Assembly (NCBI RefSeq): GCF_000429845.1
Contig: NZ_AUCQ01000002.1
Span: 62,001 to 126,000, forward strand
Source: Comamonas composti DSM 21721
Lineage (GTDB): Bacteria > Pseudomonadota > Gammaproteobacteria > Burkholderiales > Burkholderiaceae_C
DNA length: 64,000 nucleotides
Direction: 5' to 3'
Below the pieces are notes generated by a model. That model worked only from the letters and a program-made list of their open reading frames with translations. It made no database searches and was not told the origin of the DNA. Below are positions 36,274 to 44,141 of the stretch, one piece after another (position 1 is the first letter of the stretch; each line of letters begins with the position of its first letter). Made by a program: the position numbers and the translations under genes.

Positions 36274-37782
36274 ATGCACTCGATCTTTCGCAAAACCTCT
36301 CTCGCCCTGGCCGCGGCCGGCACGCTGGCCTTGCTGGCTCCTGCTGCGCACGCCGCCGGCGAGGCCAAGAACATCATCTTCTTCCTGGGCGACGGCATGG
36401 GCCCGGTCACGGTCACGGCCGCCCGCATCTACAAGGGCGAGAAGCAACTGGCTGAAAAACCCGGCTCGCTCAAGAGCAGCGAATACGCGCAACTCCAGAT
36501 GCAGTCCCTGGCCTATGCGGCACGCATCAAGACCTTCTCCAAGGATGGTCAGACCACGGACAGCGCACCCTCCATGGCCGCCTACATGACAGGCGTGAAG
36601 ATGAACAACGAAGTCATCTCCATGTCGGCCGACACCAAGGCCTACGATGCCTCGAATGCCCAGTACATCAATGGCGAGGACTCGACCTGCCCGACCACGA
36701 ATGGCACACCGGCCACCACGCTGCTGGAGCTGGCCAAGGCCCAGGGCCGTGCCGTGGGCGCAGTCTCGACCACCCGCGTAGGCCATGCCACACCGGCCGC
36801 CACCTATGCCCACATCTGCAACCGCAATGGCTACAACACCATTGCCGAGCAGTCGGTGCCCGGCCATGCCAACTACAACGCCAAGCTGGGCGACGGCATC
36901 GATGTGCTCATGGGCGGCGGCCAGCGCAACTACCTGCCCAAATCGGTCAACGCAAGCAGCAAGCGCTCGGACGATGCCAATCTGGTGGACATGATGAAGA
37001 CCAAGGGCTACTCGTACGTGAGCAAGGGCTCCGAGCTGGCAGCGCTGGATGCGACCAAGGCCGGCAAGCTGCTGGGCCTGTTCACGCAAAGCGAAATGGC
37101 CTATGAGCTCGACCGCGTCAAGCAAAACCTCGACGAGCCCAGCCTGTCCGACATGACGACCAAGGCCCTGGACGTCCTGAGCCAGAACAGCAAGGGCTTC
37201 TTCCTCATGGTCGAAGGCGGGCGCATCGACCACGCCCTGCATGGCACGAACGCCAAGCGCGCGCTGGAAGACACCCTGGCCTTCGACAAGGCCATAGAGA
37301 ACGCCATGGCCTACATGGAGAAAAAGGATCCGGGCCTCAAGAACACGCTGATCGTGGTCACGGCCGATCACGACCACAACATGGTGTTCAACGGTTACTC
37401 CAAGCTCGGCAATCCCATTCTGGCCAAGGTCAACGACTACCAGAGCGGCGAGATCACCAAGGCCAATGACGGCAAGCCCTACACCACGCTGTCCTTCGGC
37501 AACGGCGGCCGGGCAGCGGCCGGTGCCGTCAACTCCGACGACAAGCAGCCCTGGATCTCGCCCGAGCGCGGCGCAGCACGTGCCGACCTGAGCCAGGTCG
37601 ACACCACGGCAGACAACTATCTGCAGGAAGTCGGCATCGAGCTCAAGGGCGGCCCCGGCTCCGAGACCCACGGCGGCGGCGACGTCATGCTGTTCGCCGG
37701 CGGCGCAGGCGCCAAGATCTTCAAGGGCACCATGGACAACACCAAGGTGTTCTCCAAGGTCAAGGAAGCGGCCGGCCTGTAA
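36274..37782 (+). CDS. Alkaline phosphatase, predicted periplasmic or secreted
   Basis: Second PhoA-superfamily phosphatase of 502 residues. It has a classical signal peptide (cleavage after AHA, about residue 27), not a lipobox. Core motifs parallel those of the upstream gene: FFLGDGMG (Asp40), Ser97 in TTDSAPSMAAYMTG, HATPAATYAHI, EGGRIDHALHG, VVTADHDHN and ETHGGGDVM. The two proteins share these blocks but differ in loops and ends, so they are tandem paralogues. It starts at the ATG at 36274 with an AAGGAAT site. A strong terminator follows at 37817-37846, so the pair ends one transcript. Confidence 0.93.
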   Translation: MHSIFRKTSLALAAAGTLALLAPAAHAAGEAKNIIFFLGDGMGPVTVTAARIYKGEKQLAEKPGSLKSSEYAQLQMQSLAYAARIKTFSKDGQTTDSAPSMAAYMTGVKMNNEVISMSADTKAYDASNAQYINGEDSTCPTTNGTPATTLLELAKAQGRAVGAVSTTRVGHATPAATYAHICNRNGYNTIAEQSVPGHANYNAKLGDGIDVLMGGGQRNYLPKSVNASSKRSDDANLVDMMKTKGYSYVSKGSELAALDATKAGKLLGLFTQSEMAYELDRVKQNLDEPSLSDMTTKALDVLSQNSKGFFLMVEGGRIDHALHGTNAKRALEDTLAFDKAIENAMAYMEKKDPGLKNTLIVVTADHDHNMVFNGYSKLGNPILAKVNDYQSGEITKANDGKPYTTLSFGNGGRAAAGAVNSDDKQPWISPERGAARADLSQVDTTADNYLQEVGIELKGGPGSETHGGGDVMLFAGGAGAKIFKGTMDNTKVFSKVKEAAGL

Positions 37783-37816
37783 TTGCAACCCCTTGGCCCA
37801 GGCCAGGATGACCGGA

Positions 37817-37846
37817 GCCCGGCTGCATGCCGGGCCCCGGTTTTTT
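37817..37846 (+). terminator. Rho-independent terminator after the phosphatase pair
   Basis: GCCCGGC (37817-37823) and GCCGGGC (37829-37835) form a perfect stem with a 5-base loop, followed by CCCGG and a six-T run to 37846. It ends the Pho-controlled transcript and separates it from the next gene. Confidence 0.85.
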
Positions 37847-37863
37847 CGTATCTGTAAAGACTC

Positions 37864-38649
37864 ATGAACCAGACATTCCTCAACCCCACCCCCTTGCGCA
37901 AGGCGCTCGCCCTGGGCCTGCTGGCCTGCTCGATGACGGTCTTGGCTGCAGCCGATAACGGCAAGCCCGCGCCTGCGGCGCCCCAGGCCGAGCCGCTGGC
38001 ACGCAGTGCTGCGGCCGTGCAGGCCGCGCCCGAGCTGGATTTGCGCATCACCTACGAAGCCATGAACATCGGCAGCGACGGCGTACAGCGCGACAGCCGC
38101 TACACCAACCGCGTCTACCGCCGCAAGGGCCAGCTGTGGATAGAGCGCGAACTGCCGGCTGCGCTGCGCCACAGCCAGGAGCACGGCCATGAGGAAGCGC
38201 CAGGCGCACATGCCGGCCATGCGCATGAGGACGCGCGCGGCGCTCCCCTGTCGATTCGCCGCCTCGAAGACGGCAAGACCAGCGTGGACCTGGTGCTGGC
38301 CAAGAAACGCCGCCTGATCTCGGTGGATGAGGCCCACCACGGCAATGTCGGCTGGGGCGGCTCGTTTGAAAACTCCTACTGGATTGTTCCTCCTGCGGCG
38401 CTCGCGAAAATGGAGCGGCTTGGCAAGCCCCAGGGCGGAGTGCAAAAGTACAAAAGCCAGGCAGGCGAGCACACGACCATCGTCGACTGGGATCTGGCCG
38501 GCCAGTTCGCACGCCGCGTGGAACGCAAGGACGGGCACGGCACGGAACGCATCGTGGTCACGGCCGTCCGACAGCCCACGCCATTGGCCCAGCCCTGGAA
38601 GTCGCTCCAGGGCTATGAGCACGGCGACTATTCCGACCTGTTGGATTAA
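37864..38649 (+). CDS. Exported protein with His-rich segment, unknown function
   Basis: A 261-residue protein with an N-terminal signal (LGLLACSMTVLAAA, cleavage about residue 30) and an Ala/Pro linker. A beta-rich part follows (RITYEAMNIGSDGVQRDS). Residues 103-121 contain six histidines (HSQEHGHEEAPGAHAGHAH), a likely flexible metal-binding strip. The C-terminal half reads WIVPPAALAKMERLGKP and continues in a barrel-like style. I recognise no family. It is separated from the phosphatases by a terminator and has no ribosome-proximal promoter I can name. Confidence 0.75.
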   Translation: MNQTFLNPTPLRKALALGLLACSMTVLAAADNGKPAPAAPQAEPLARSAAAVQAAPELDLRITYEAMNIGSDGVQRDSRYTNRVYRRKGQLWIERELPAALRHSQEHGHEEAPGAHAGHAHEDARGAPLSIRRLEDGKTSVDLVLAKKRRLISVDEAHHGNVGWGGSFENSYWIVPPAALAKMERLGKPQGGVQKYKSQAGEHTTIVDWDLAGQFARRVERKDGHGTERIVVTAVRQPTPLAQPWKSLQGYEHGDYSDLLD

Positions 38650-38660
38650 TCAAAAATAGA

Positions 38661-38736
38661 AGCGGCTAGCGCTTGTCCAGCCTTGATTTCAAATCATAAA
38701 CAATCTGAAATCAAGGCTGGACAAGCGCTAGCCGCT
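38661..38736. repeat. Perfect 31-bp inverted repeat (palindromic intergenic element)
   Basis: The left arm (38661-38691) begins AGCGGCTAGCGCTTGTCC and ends TTGATTTCA. The right arm (38706-38736) is its exact reverse complement. The loop is 14 bases. The arm ends match those of the palindrome at 5209-5300 (AGCxGCTAxCGCTTG and TGATTTCA-like), so the two are members of one family. It may end the upstream transcript as a hairpin, but no long T-run follows. Confidence 0.85.
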
Positions 38737-39212
38737 CTCAAATATGCTGTGCCCAATCCCCGGCACGGCTGCAGCCTGGCGCGCAGACCCACACTGCCGC
38801 CTGCCCGGACATTCTTCGGTCAGCACCGACCCTTGGCATCGGATCGTGATGCCGCAGCCGGCCAGGCCGATGGCTGCACGCACTCAGCCAGATTGATAAA
38901 ACCTGCGCATCAGATCGCAATTCCCGCGTGCCCGGCACGAATGGCCTCAGGCCATTGCGCTCCTTGAGCGCCTAGCCCCTGACACCTGATGTCTGATGCC
39001 CGCGCACAAGGCTGTCAAAGCCACGCCCTCGGCGCCCCGGACAAAGCTGGCATAACCATCGCACCGCCCGTACAGCCCGGTGATCAGCCCTGTACTGCAC
39101 GCTGCACGGCCATATAGCTGCATCGGCAAAACAGGAATCCGGCCCTCCACTGCCTCGCAATGGCCCCACTGCTCAAGGCTAGGCGCCTTGGCCATGGCGA
39201 AAAACAAAGTCA
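38737..39212. other. Gene-poor region with weak open frames
   Basis: About 480 bases without a recognised gene. Two short open frames exist (38683-38967 on +, 38947-39213 on -). Neither shows a family motif or a good ribosome binding site, so I do not call them genes. The minus-strand one has a fairly protein-like composition and is the better candidate for a real small or decayed gene. Confidence 0.4.
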
Positions 39213-39241
39213 AAAAAAATGGCCCCTAGGGGCCATTTTTT
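39213..39241. terminator. Bidirectional terminator after the surface-protein gene
   Basis: A perfect palindrome: an A-run, then TGGCCCCTAGGGGCCA, then a T-run. On the minus strand it follows the stop of the large exported protein by about 40 bases. Because both flanks are A/T runs it should work in both directions. Confidence 0.88.
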
Positions 39242-39280
39242 GAAATCACAGGCCTGTATCAGGCCTGCTTGCAAGGCAAT

Positions 39281-41152
39281 TTACTTGCCGATGCCAACCA
39301 GCGCGTCCTGCGAGATAGGCTGAGCGTCTATCGCGTTATCAGGCGTACGGTTGTTGGATGCATTCTCGAAGTCCACGCCTTGAGCGTTGGAAGTATCGAG
39401 CACCACACCGCTGGGGTAGGAGATGAAGCTTTGCACGCGCAGCGTGGAGCCCGTGTTCGACACGATACGCAGACGGTCACCTTGGGTCGGGCCCGAGGAA
39501 GAAACTGCAGTACCGGCTTCGGACGTGTAGGTCGACAGAGCACCAAACGGGTTGGCGCTGGCAGCTGCGTTGGTCAGCTTGGCTTCGATCTCGCGGCTGC
39601 TCAGGTTCAGGGTCTGACGGGGAGTCAGATCCGTCAGCTTGCCCCAAGGACCGTACTTGCCGCTGGCGTAAATGATCTGGCCGTACACGTCAGCGTTCTG
39701 GGTTTCGCTGTTGTTGATCACGCGGACCAGCGACTGAGGACCCGTATCGCCATAGGTGGCATACGAAGCGTAGTTACGCACGTCGATCTTGATGCCACCA
39801 CCAATACCGGTCAGCGAACCCTTGCAGCTATTGTTCTGCTCGCTGTAGTCCACGCCGGAACCAGCAGGCGACTTCACGATGGTTGCCGTAGCTGTTACAC
39901 CCGAAGTTTGCGGGATCAGCGTGTTGGCAGGGAAAGCAGCCCAGACGTAAGCACCATTGGCCAAGGCCACTGCATCAGCAGCGGTGGTGACCTTGATCAC
40001 GGCTTGCGTGCCAGCTGCGTTCACCGTCGCCGATGCACCGACAGCCACGCCAGCAGTGGTGAACACACCCACCTTGGTGTTTTGGGCCCAAACTGTGGGC
40101 AGGTCAACCGTCACATCGAAGGACTGGAACTCAACAGCACCGACATTGGCAGCTGCAGGGTTGGTTGTCACAAAGTCACCAGCCACGAAAGGTGCAAGCA
40201 GGGTGGCAGCAGGCGTAGCACGGCTATAGCTGTTCACGTAATTGGTGTCCAGACCATTGGCACGCTGGGTCACCTTGACCCGGCCCATCAAGTGGAGCAG
40301 GTTGTTGTTGCCTGCAAAGGCGGTAGGAGCAACCAGATTGGTGGGAGCAGCAACCAGGCTGGCCCAGTTGCCTTCGTTCGAACCATTCAGACGGAACGTC
40401 TTGTTCTGGGTCTGTGCATCGGTCAGCGAGGAAGTGGGAGCCGCGAAGAAATCGATCTTCAGGTTCTGCGTGAAGTTCAGCAGACGTGCCTTGTTGGTCG
40501 AACCTTGACGGTTGTGCTCGGAGTCAGGCGATTCACCGGCTTGCAGCTGGGCTGCACCAATGTGGTTGGTGTAGTGCTTGAACTCGATGTCCAGATTGGT
40601 ATCAGGAGCCACGCAAGCGGTCTCACCTGCCACCGAGAACAGGCCGGTGATACCGGTGTTGCCGGCGCCCAGAGTCTTCAGCGAGTTCAGCGTGAAGATG
40701 GGGTTCTTCAGCAGGTTGGCTGCATCAACAGGAATCGTCACGTTGAATGCCAGCGTCTTGCCATTGTTGGTCACAAAGGCATCGATCGTGGTACCAACGG
40801 GGAAAGCCGTGATAGGTGCATTGTTCGTGTCCATGGCGTTCACGGACAGAGGGCCAGTAACGGGGTTCACGCTGATCAGCGCATCGGCGGCGGTGATGAG
40901 GTTGCCGCTACCCACGGGCCATTGGCCCTTGTCCAGGGTGTACTGCAACTGCAGGCGCTGCTCGTCGGTACGAGCATCGACATCACCAGCAAAGTTGTAG
41001 GCCTTGGAAGGAGCCGCAACGACTTGGGTGTCGCTCTTGATGACTTCGATCGCCAGCGTGGACGAGGAAGAGCTAATTTGACCAGCGTGTACGGCACCAG
41101 TTGCCACGGCCATCAGACCTGCGACAGCCAAAGCGACTTTGGACAGTTTCAT
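39281..41152 (-). CDS. Large secreted protein, possible surface-layer protein
   Basis: A 623-residue protein with a signal peptide (MKLSKVALAVAGLMAVATG, cleavage near VHAG). The mature part is rich in Ala, Asn, Thr, Val and Ser, with very few cysteines and long beta-like segments (ALISVNPVTGPLSVNAM, FPVGTTIDAFVTNNGKTL). The C-terminal segment is LRIVSNTGSTLRVQSF. This composition, a strong ribosome binding site (AAAGAGG), a dedicated promoter-like upstream region and a clean terminator suggest an abundant exported protein such as an S-layer or surface protein. The related genus Delftia has an S-layer, but no family could be confirmed here. A huge opposite-strand open frame is a shadow. Confidence 0.7.
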   Translation of the reverse strand: MKLSKVALAVAGLMAVATGAVHAGQISSSSSTLAIEVIKSDTQVVAAPSKAYNFAGDVDARTDEQRLQLQYTLDKGQWPVGSGNLITAADALISVNPVTGPLSVNAMDTNNAPITAFPVGTTIDAFVTNNGKTLAFNVTIPVDAANLLKNPIFTLNSLKTLGAGNTGITGLFSVAGETACVAPDTNLDIEFKHYTNHIGAAQLQAGESPDSEHNRQGSTNKARLLNFTQNLKIDFFAAPTSSLTDAQTQNKTFRLNGSNEGNWASLVAAPTNLVAPTAFAGNNNLLHLMGRVKVTQRANGLDTNYVNSYSRATPAATLLAPFVAGDFVTTNPAAANVGAVEFQSFDVTVDLPTVWAQNTKVGVFTTAGVAVGASATVNAAGTQAVIKVTTAADAVALANGAYVWAAFPANTLIPQTSGVTATATIVKSPAGSGVDYSEQNNSCKGSLTGIGGGIKIDVRNYASYATYGDTGPQSLVRVINNSETQNADVYGQIIYASGKYGPWGKLTDLTPRQTLNLSSREIEAKLTNAAASANPFGALSTYTSEAGTAVSSSGPTQGDRLRIVSNTGSTLRVQSFISYPSGVVLDTSNAQGVDFENASNNRTPDNAIDAQPISQDALVGIGK

Positions 41153-41754
41153 TAAAAACCTCTTTGTAAAGTTGGAACTTGTTCAGCTTTCGGGCCTTTG
41201 CCAGAGCACACCCTAGCCAGACAGAAAACCGAGAGGAAGCCAAGGTCTCTGCAACCCTAAGATTCCAAGCGGTGATCGATTATAGAAAGAAAAATTTTTC
41301 ACCTTGTTTCCATCAACACAAATTCACATGGATGTTTGCTTTTGACAACACCATTCCAGAGCTACATCGATCCATTGGCCTGTCATTGTGATAGGTGACA
41401 AAAATTGGCGTAGACACGTCGTTTCAAGGGGGTCTAGACACCAACATGACCCGCTTTTCACAGGCCCACAAAAAACCACAATTTTTACTCAGGAATAGAG
41501 GCCGGCCACAGCATCACCCCGCAGAAGGCCACAGCAGCCACCAAGCAAGCACAAGAACTGGACCGAGCCCGCCAACAAGCCCAACTGTTGACACTCAAGC
41601 GCGAGCTCACCCAGGTGCCTGATCCCGCTTCCAGCCTGATGGCTGCCGAGAGCGGGTTTGCGCCGCCTTCGCCTTGAAGAGCATCTACAGATAAACAGTG
41701 AAAGCCATCGTCTGCACTCAGGCACGGCAGCACCCATAAATTGTTCACCCCCAC
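41153..41754. other. 5' region of the surface-protein gene and gene-poor sequence
   Basis: Holds the upstream region of the surface-protein gene (candidate -10 at 41279-41284) and AT-rich stretches. An Ala/Gln-rich open stretch ends at the TGA at 41675-41677 (reading ATKQAQELDRARQQAQ) but has no clear start, so it is at best a gene fragment. No other feature is supported. Confidence 0.4.
41279..41284 (-). promoter_or_regulatory. Candidate -10 box of the surface-protein gene
   Basis: On the minus strand TATAAT lies at 41279-41284, about 125 bases upstream of the ATG, implying a long leader. The -35 region is not convincing. The long untranslated leader and the AAAGAGG ribosome binding site fit genes with highly stable mRNA, such as S-layer genes. 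Confidence 0.35.
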
Positions 41755-41757
41755 TAA

Positions 41758-42024
41758 GAGCGTGTTTACGATCTCTACGCTGCCGCGTTGGAGCGCAATC
41801 GGGATGAGTTCAAAGCGATGGGGCGCAGCTTGCACCGGGGTGCAAGCAAGCCACAGCGCGAAGAAATCGCCCGATTTCGCTCCAACCCTTCGGGCCAGAG
41901 CCTTTGCGGGCGGTCTGCAGCGTTGCGAATCCTCGCAATAGCACGGCTATTGCTGCGGTGTCGCGCCTTGCATCCCATCCCGCACAGACACTGGCGCGGC
42001 ACCGAGGAGATCGTAAACACGCTC
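41758..42024 (+). mobile_element. 267-bp MITE-like element, copy A
   Basis: Ends are inverted repeats: GAGCGTGTTTACGATCTC at the left and its complement at the right. It is flanked by TAA on both sides (41755-41757 and 42025-42027), a 3-base target duplication of TNA form. Several internal palindromes are visible: TTGCACC/GGTGCAA, GAAATCG/CGATTTC and GCAATAGC/GCTATTGC. No protein-coding gene is present. A nearly identical copy of the same length lies in inverse orientation at 63732-63998. Some IS5-family groups duplicate TNA, so an IS5-type transposase is the likely mobiliser. Confidence 0.88.
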
Positions 42025-42599
42025 TAAGAAAGCAGGCAATGCCCGGAACGTTTGAGAGCCAAGCCTTGCAAGTCGCAAATGCGCATCCAGCATGAGCGCC
42101 GATCACAGCACAACCCCAGCCAAGACAGATCTAGCCCACGCACGACCCACTCAAAAAAACCCCAATGAAATCAACAAACTAGATTCAAATCACGAAAAAT
42201 ATTCACAAAGCAAGAGAATAGATTTAAATAATTGATATGATATTATTTAACCCGTAAATTATTTAAAATAAATTTACGTTTAACACTTATCAAGAATAAT
42301 CACAACAACTGAATGTAAATTTTTATACTGAATTGATCGCGCCGAATCACTCGGAAGATTCAATTTTGAAAAGCGATATCTGAGCCTCAGATAAATATCA
42401 GCCGCACACCAAAAACGGCTCCAGCCTTATGCCAACGGACCGGTCAGACGTATCTGTGCTTCGCATAGATGGCTTCATGCGCCCAGTGCTGGGCTTCACG
42501 TGATCTGGCAATACTTCAGCCGTCAGGCCTGCCCTTCGCCTCGAGAATTCGTAAGTCATTGACCTGGCTCGAAGAATTTCGGGTTGATGCACTCGGAAC
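42025..42599. other. AT-rich gap after the MITE-like element
   Basis: Bases 42100-42400 are very AT-rich (TTATTTAA and AAATAATT blocks) and contain no open frame worth calling. The part from 42400 to 42599 has broken frames only. It appears to be old, decayed sequence between mobile-element remnants. Confidence 0.4.
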
Positions 42600-43440
42600 T
42601 TGCCGGATTGGCAGTACCTGCTTTCTTCCAGACTCCTCCGAGAGCCCAATGGGCCCCAAGCTGTCACCACAGCAGACTGCTGCACCCCAGCTGAACGGCT
42701 GTGCCTGCAGCACACCTTTGATGCCTCCGAAGCTGTGATCAACCTCTTGGCGGAAAAACCGTACCCGCAGTTCTTTTGCGGTGAGAGCTGCCTTCAGAGC
42801 AATACCCTCGATCCATCCAGAAAAAGGCGTCGAGGCGCTGTTGACGACCAGAATCAACCTAGGCCGCTCGACGTGGCGTGGAGATCCGGGAAACCAGCGC
42901 ACACAATCGGTGATCGTGAATACCACCGACAGCCGCTTGTTGGGCAAGAGTCGCCTGCATCTGGTCAAGGGGACCGAGGACAGCAGACTGCCCGATAAGC
43001 AAGTAACACCGCGGTTGACCACGTAGATCGGTCGCTACGCGCACGTCAAGCAGTTCAAGCGCATGCGCCGGGCACACACTGCGTACCCACGTCGGCCGAG
43101 CACACCGCCAGGAGCCCGCCAACGGCACATCCAGCCCGAAGCAACGAAGGCCAAGATTCACGATCTGCTGCAACGATCCGGCTGCACCTCACGCAGCGCA
43201 CGAAAGACGAAAGCAAGCTATACGCCCTCCCTGCGCTAGAAGTGGATTGTGAGATCCCAAACTTGCCCTGGTGCAGGCCCCGGGCCGCCAGCCAGATGCC
43301 TACACCAGCGTGCACCAGTGCCTTGATGCGGATCATTGCCACAGCACCTCAAGCAAGCCCTGCAACGCGCAGGAGCACTCGGCAGCCGCGGCCGCCGAGT
43401 GACCGTCACACGGGCGCCGTGATGACAGCGCTCGATGCGG
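42600..43440 (+). pseudogene. Decayed IS5-family transposase remnant
   Basis: Pieces of an IS5-type transposase can be read in successive plus-strand frames: CLQHTFDASEAVINLLAEKPYPQFFCGE (split by position), then GVEALLTTRINLGRS, VIVNTTDSRLLGKSRLHLVKG, IGRYAHVKQFKRMRRA and LTQRTKDESKLYALPALEVDCE. Each matches a typical block order (xNPYxQYFCGE, VIVDTTV, RYAHAKQFKRM, KDKNKLYALHAPEVEC). Several frameshifts and stops separate them, so no product is possible. The remnant is bounded by the AT-rich gap and an IS66-like remnant. Confidence 0.75.
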
Positions 43441-43530
43441 ATGTGTGATGAGGGAGTTGCCGATGCAGAATCGGGGGCAGCTTGCGCACTCGCTGCCTGC
43501 GGTGAGGGTGCATCACCGGCGCGCCCAGCG

Positions 43531-43869
43531 TCATCGCGGCGAGGCCAGACACGCCACTGGCATGCGGGCGATGAGCCAGGGTGCCAAAACAGGCTGAGTG
43601 TTGATCACAGGCATAGCAGCCGTGTCGCAGTGCTCAGCGATGCGGCACGCAACTGCGGGTGCCGTATAGCAGGTGATCCAGATGCTGCCCCTTGAGCCAG
43701 CGATGCAGCACGTTGCACTCATGCCATGTTCACGCGCCGTGGCGGCAATCGATGCGCCAGGCTGCAGGCACGTGGCGATCAGCCCGGCCTTGAACTTCGC
43801 GCCGTAGATCCGGCGCGTGCGAGGAACCCAATAGCGCGATGGGGAAGTCTCTTGAGGGATGGTGTGCAC
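43531..43869 (-). pseudogene. IS66-family TnpA (accessory) remnant
   Basis: On the minus strand the frame from 43869 reads RYWVPRTRRIYGAKFKAGLIATC, then LQPGASIAATAREHGMS, matching the N-terminal helix-turn-helix part of IS66 TnpA proteins. Around 43717 the frame shifts: the neighbouring frame continues with NVLHRWLKGQHLDHLLYG, the expected next block. Beyond that no match is seen, and TnpB/TnpC are absent. It is a truncated, frameshifted fragment. Confidence 0.7.
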
Positions 43870-44141
43870 GATGGTGCTTGGAAGTCCTCATTCAGGGTAG
43901 ATCGGATTACCGGCCGCTTACGGTTCATCAGCTCTCCATGGCCATGGCAACCGTATGAACGAAGGTTTAACTGGCCATGGGCTTGGCGCTTGCCCAATGG
44001 CCTGATTGAAGCGGCAAAAGTTGTGGTCTGTACTTTGCAGGACCGGCTACATGGCATTCTGCCCCCTCGACTAGGGGACCACTTCTGGCTGGAAATCAAG
44101 AGTTTCAAACCCGAGCCAAACCCACTGAAACACTTCACTTT
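43870..44141. other. Gap between IS remnant and glycan gene
   Basis: Contains only short open frames without a recognised family. No terminator with a T-run was found for the minus-strand glycosyltransferase gene that ends at 44142, although AGTTTCAA and GAAACTC near 44100-44170 can pair weakly. Confidence 0.35.

Noticed and set aside
36082-38622. An 846-residue minus-strand frame across the alkaline phosphatase genes
   Set aside because: Antisense shadow of well-supported phosphatase genes; no recognisable domain and biased low-complexity composition.
39269-41155. A 628-residue plus-strand frame opposite the surface-protein gene
   Set aside because: The minus-strand frame has a signal peptide, ribosome binding site and terminator; the plus-strand frame has none and reads as an Arg/His/Gly-rich shadow.
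41485-41835. Possible phage-like or regulatory small gene near 41.5 kb
   Set aside because: The Ala/Gln-rich stretch has no start codon in context or family match; kept only as a note on the gap.
41788-42027. Open frames of 66 to 98 residues inside the 267-bp element
   Set aside because: They exist on both strands of a palindrome-rich sequence and differ in both copies by substitutions without a coding pattern; the element looks non-coding.
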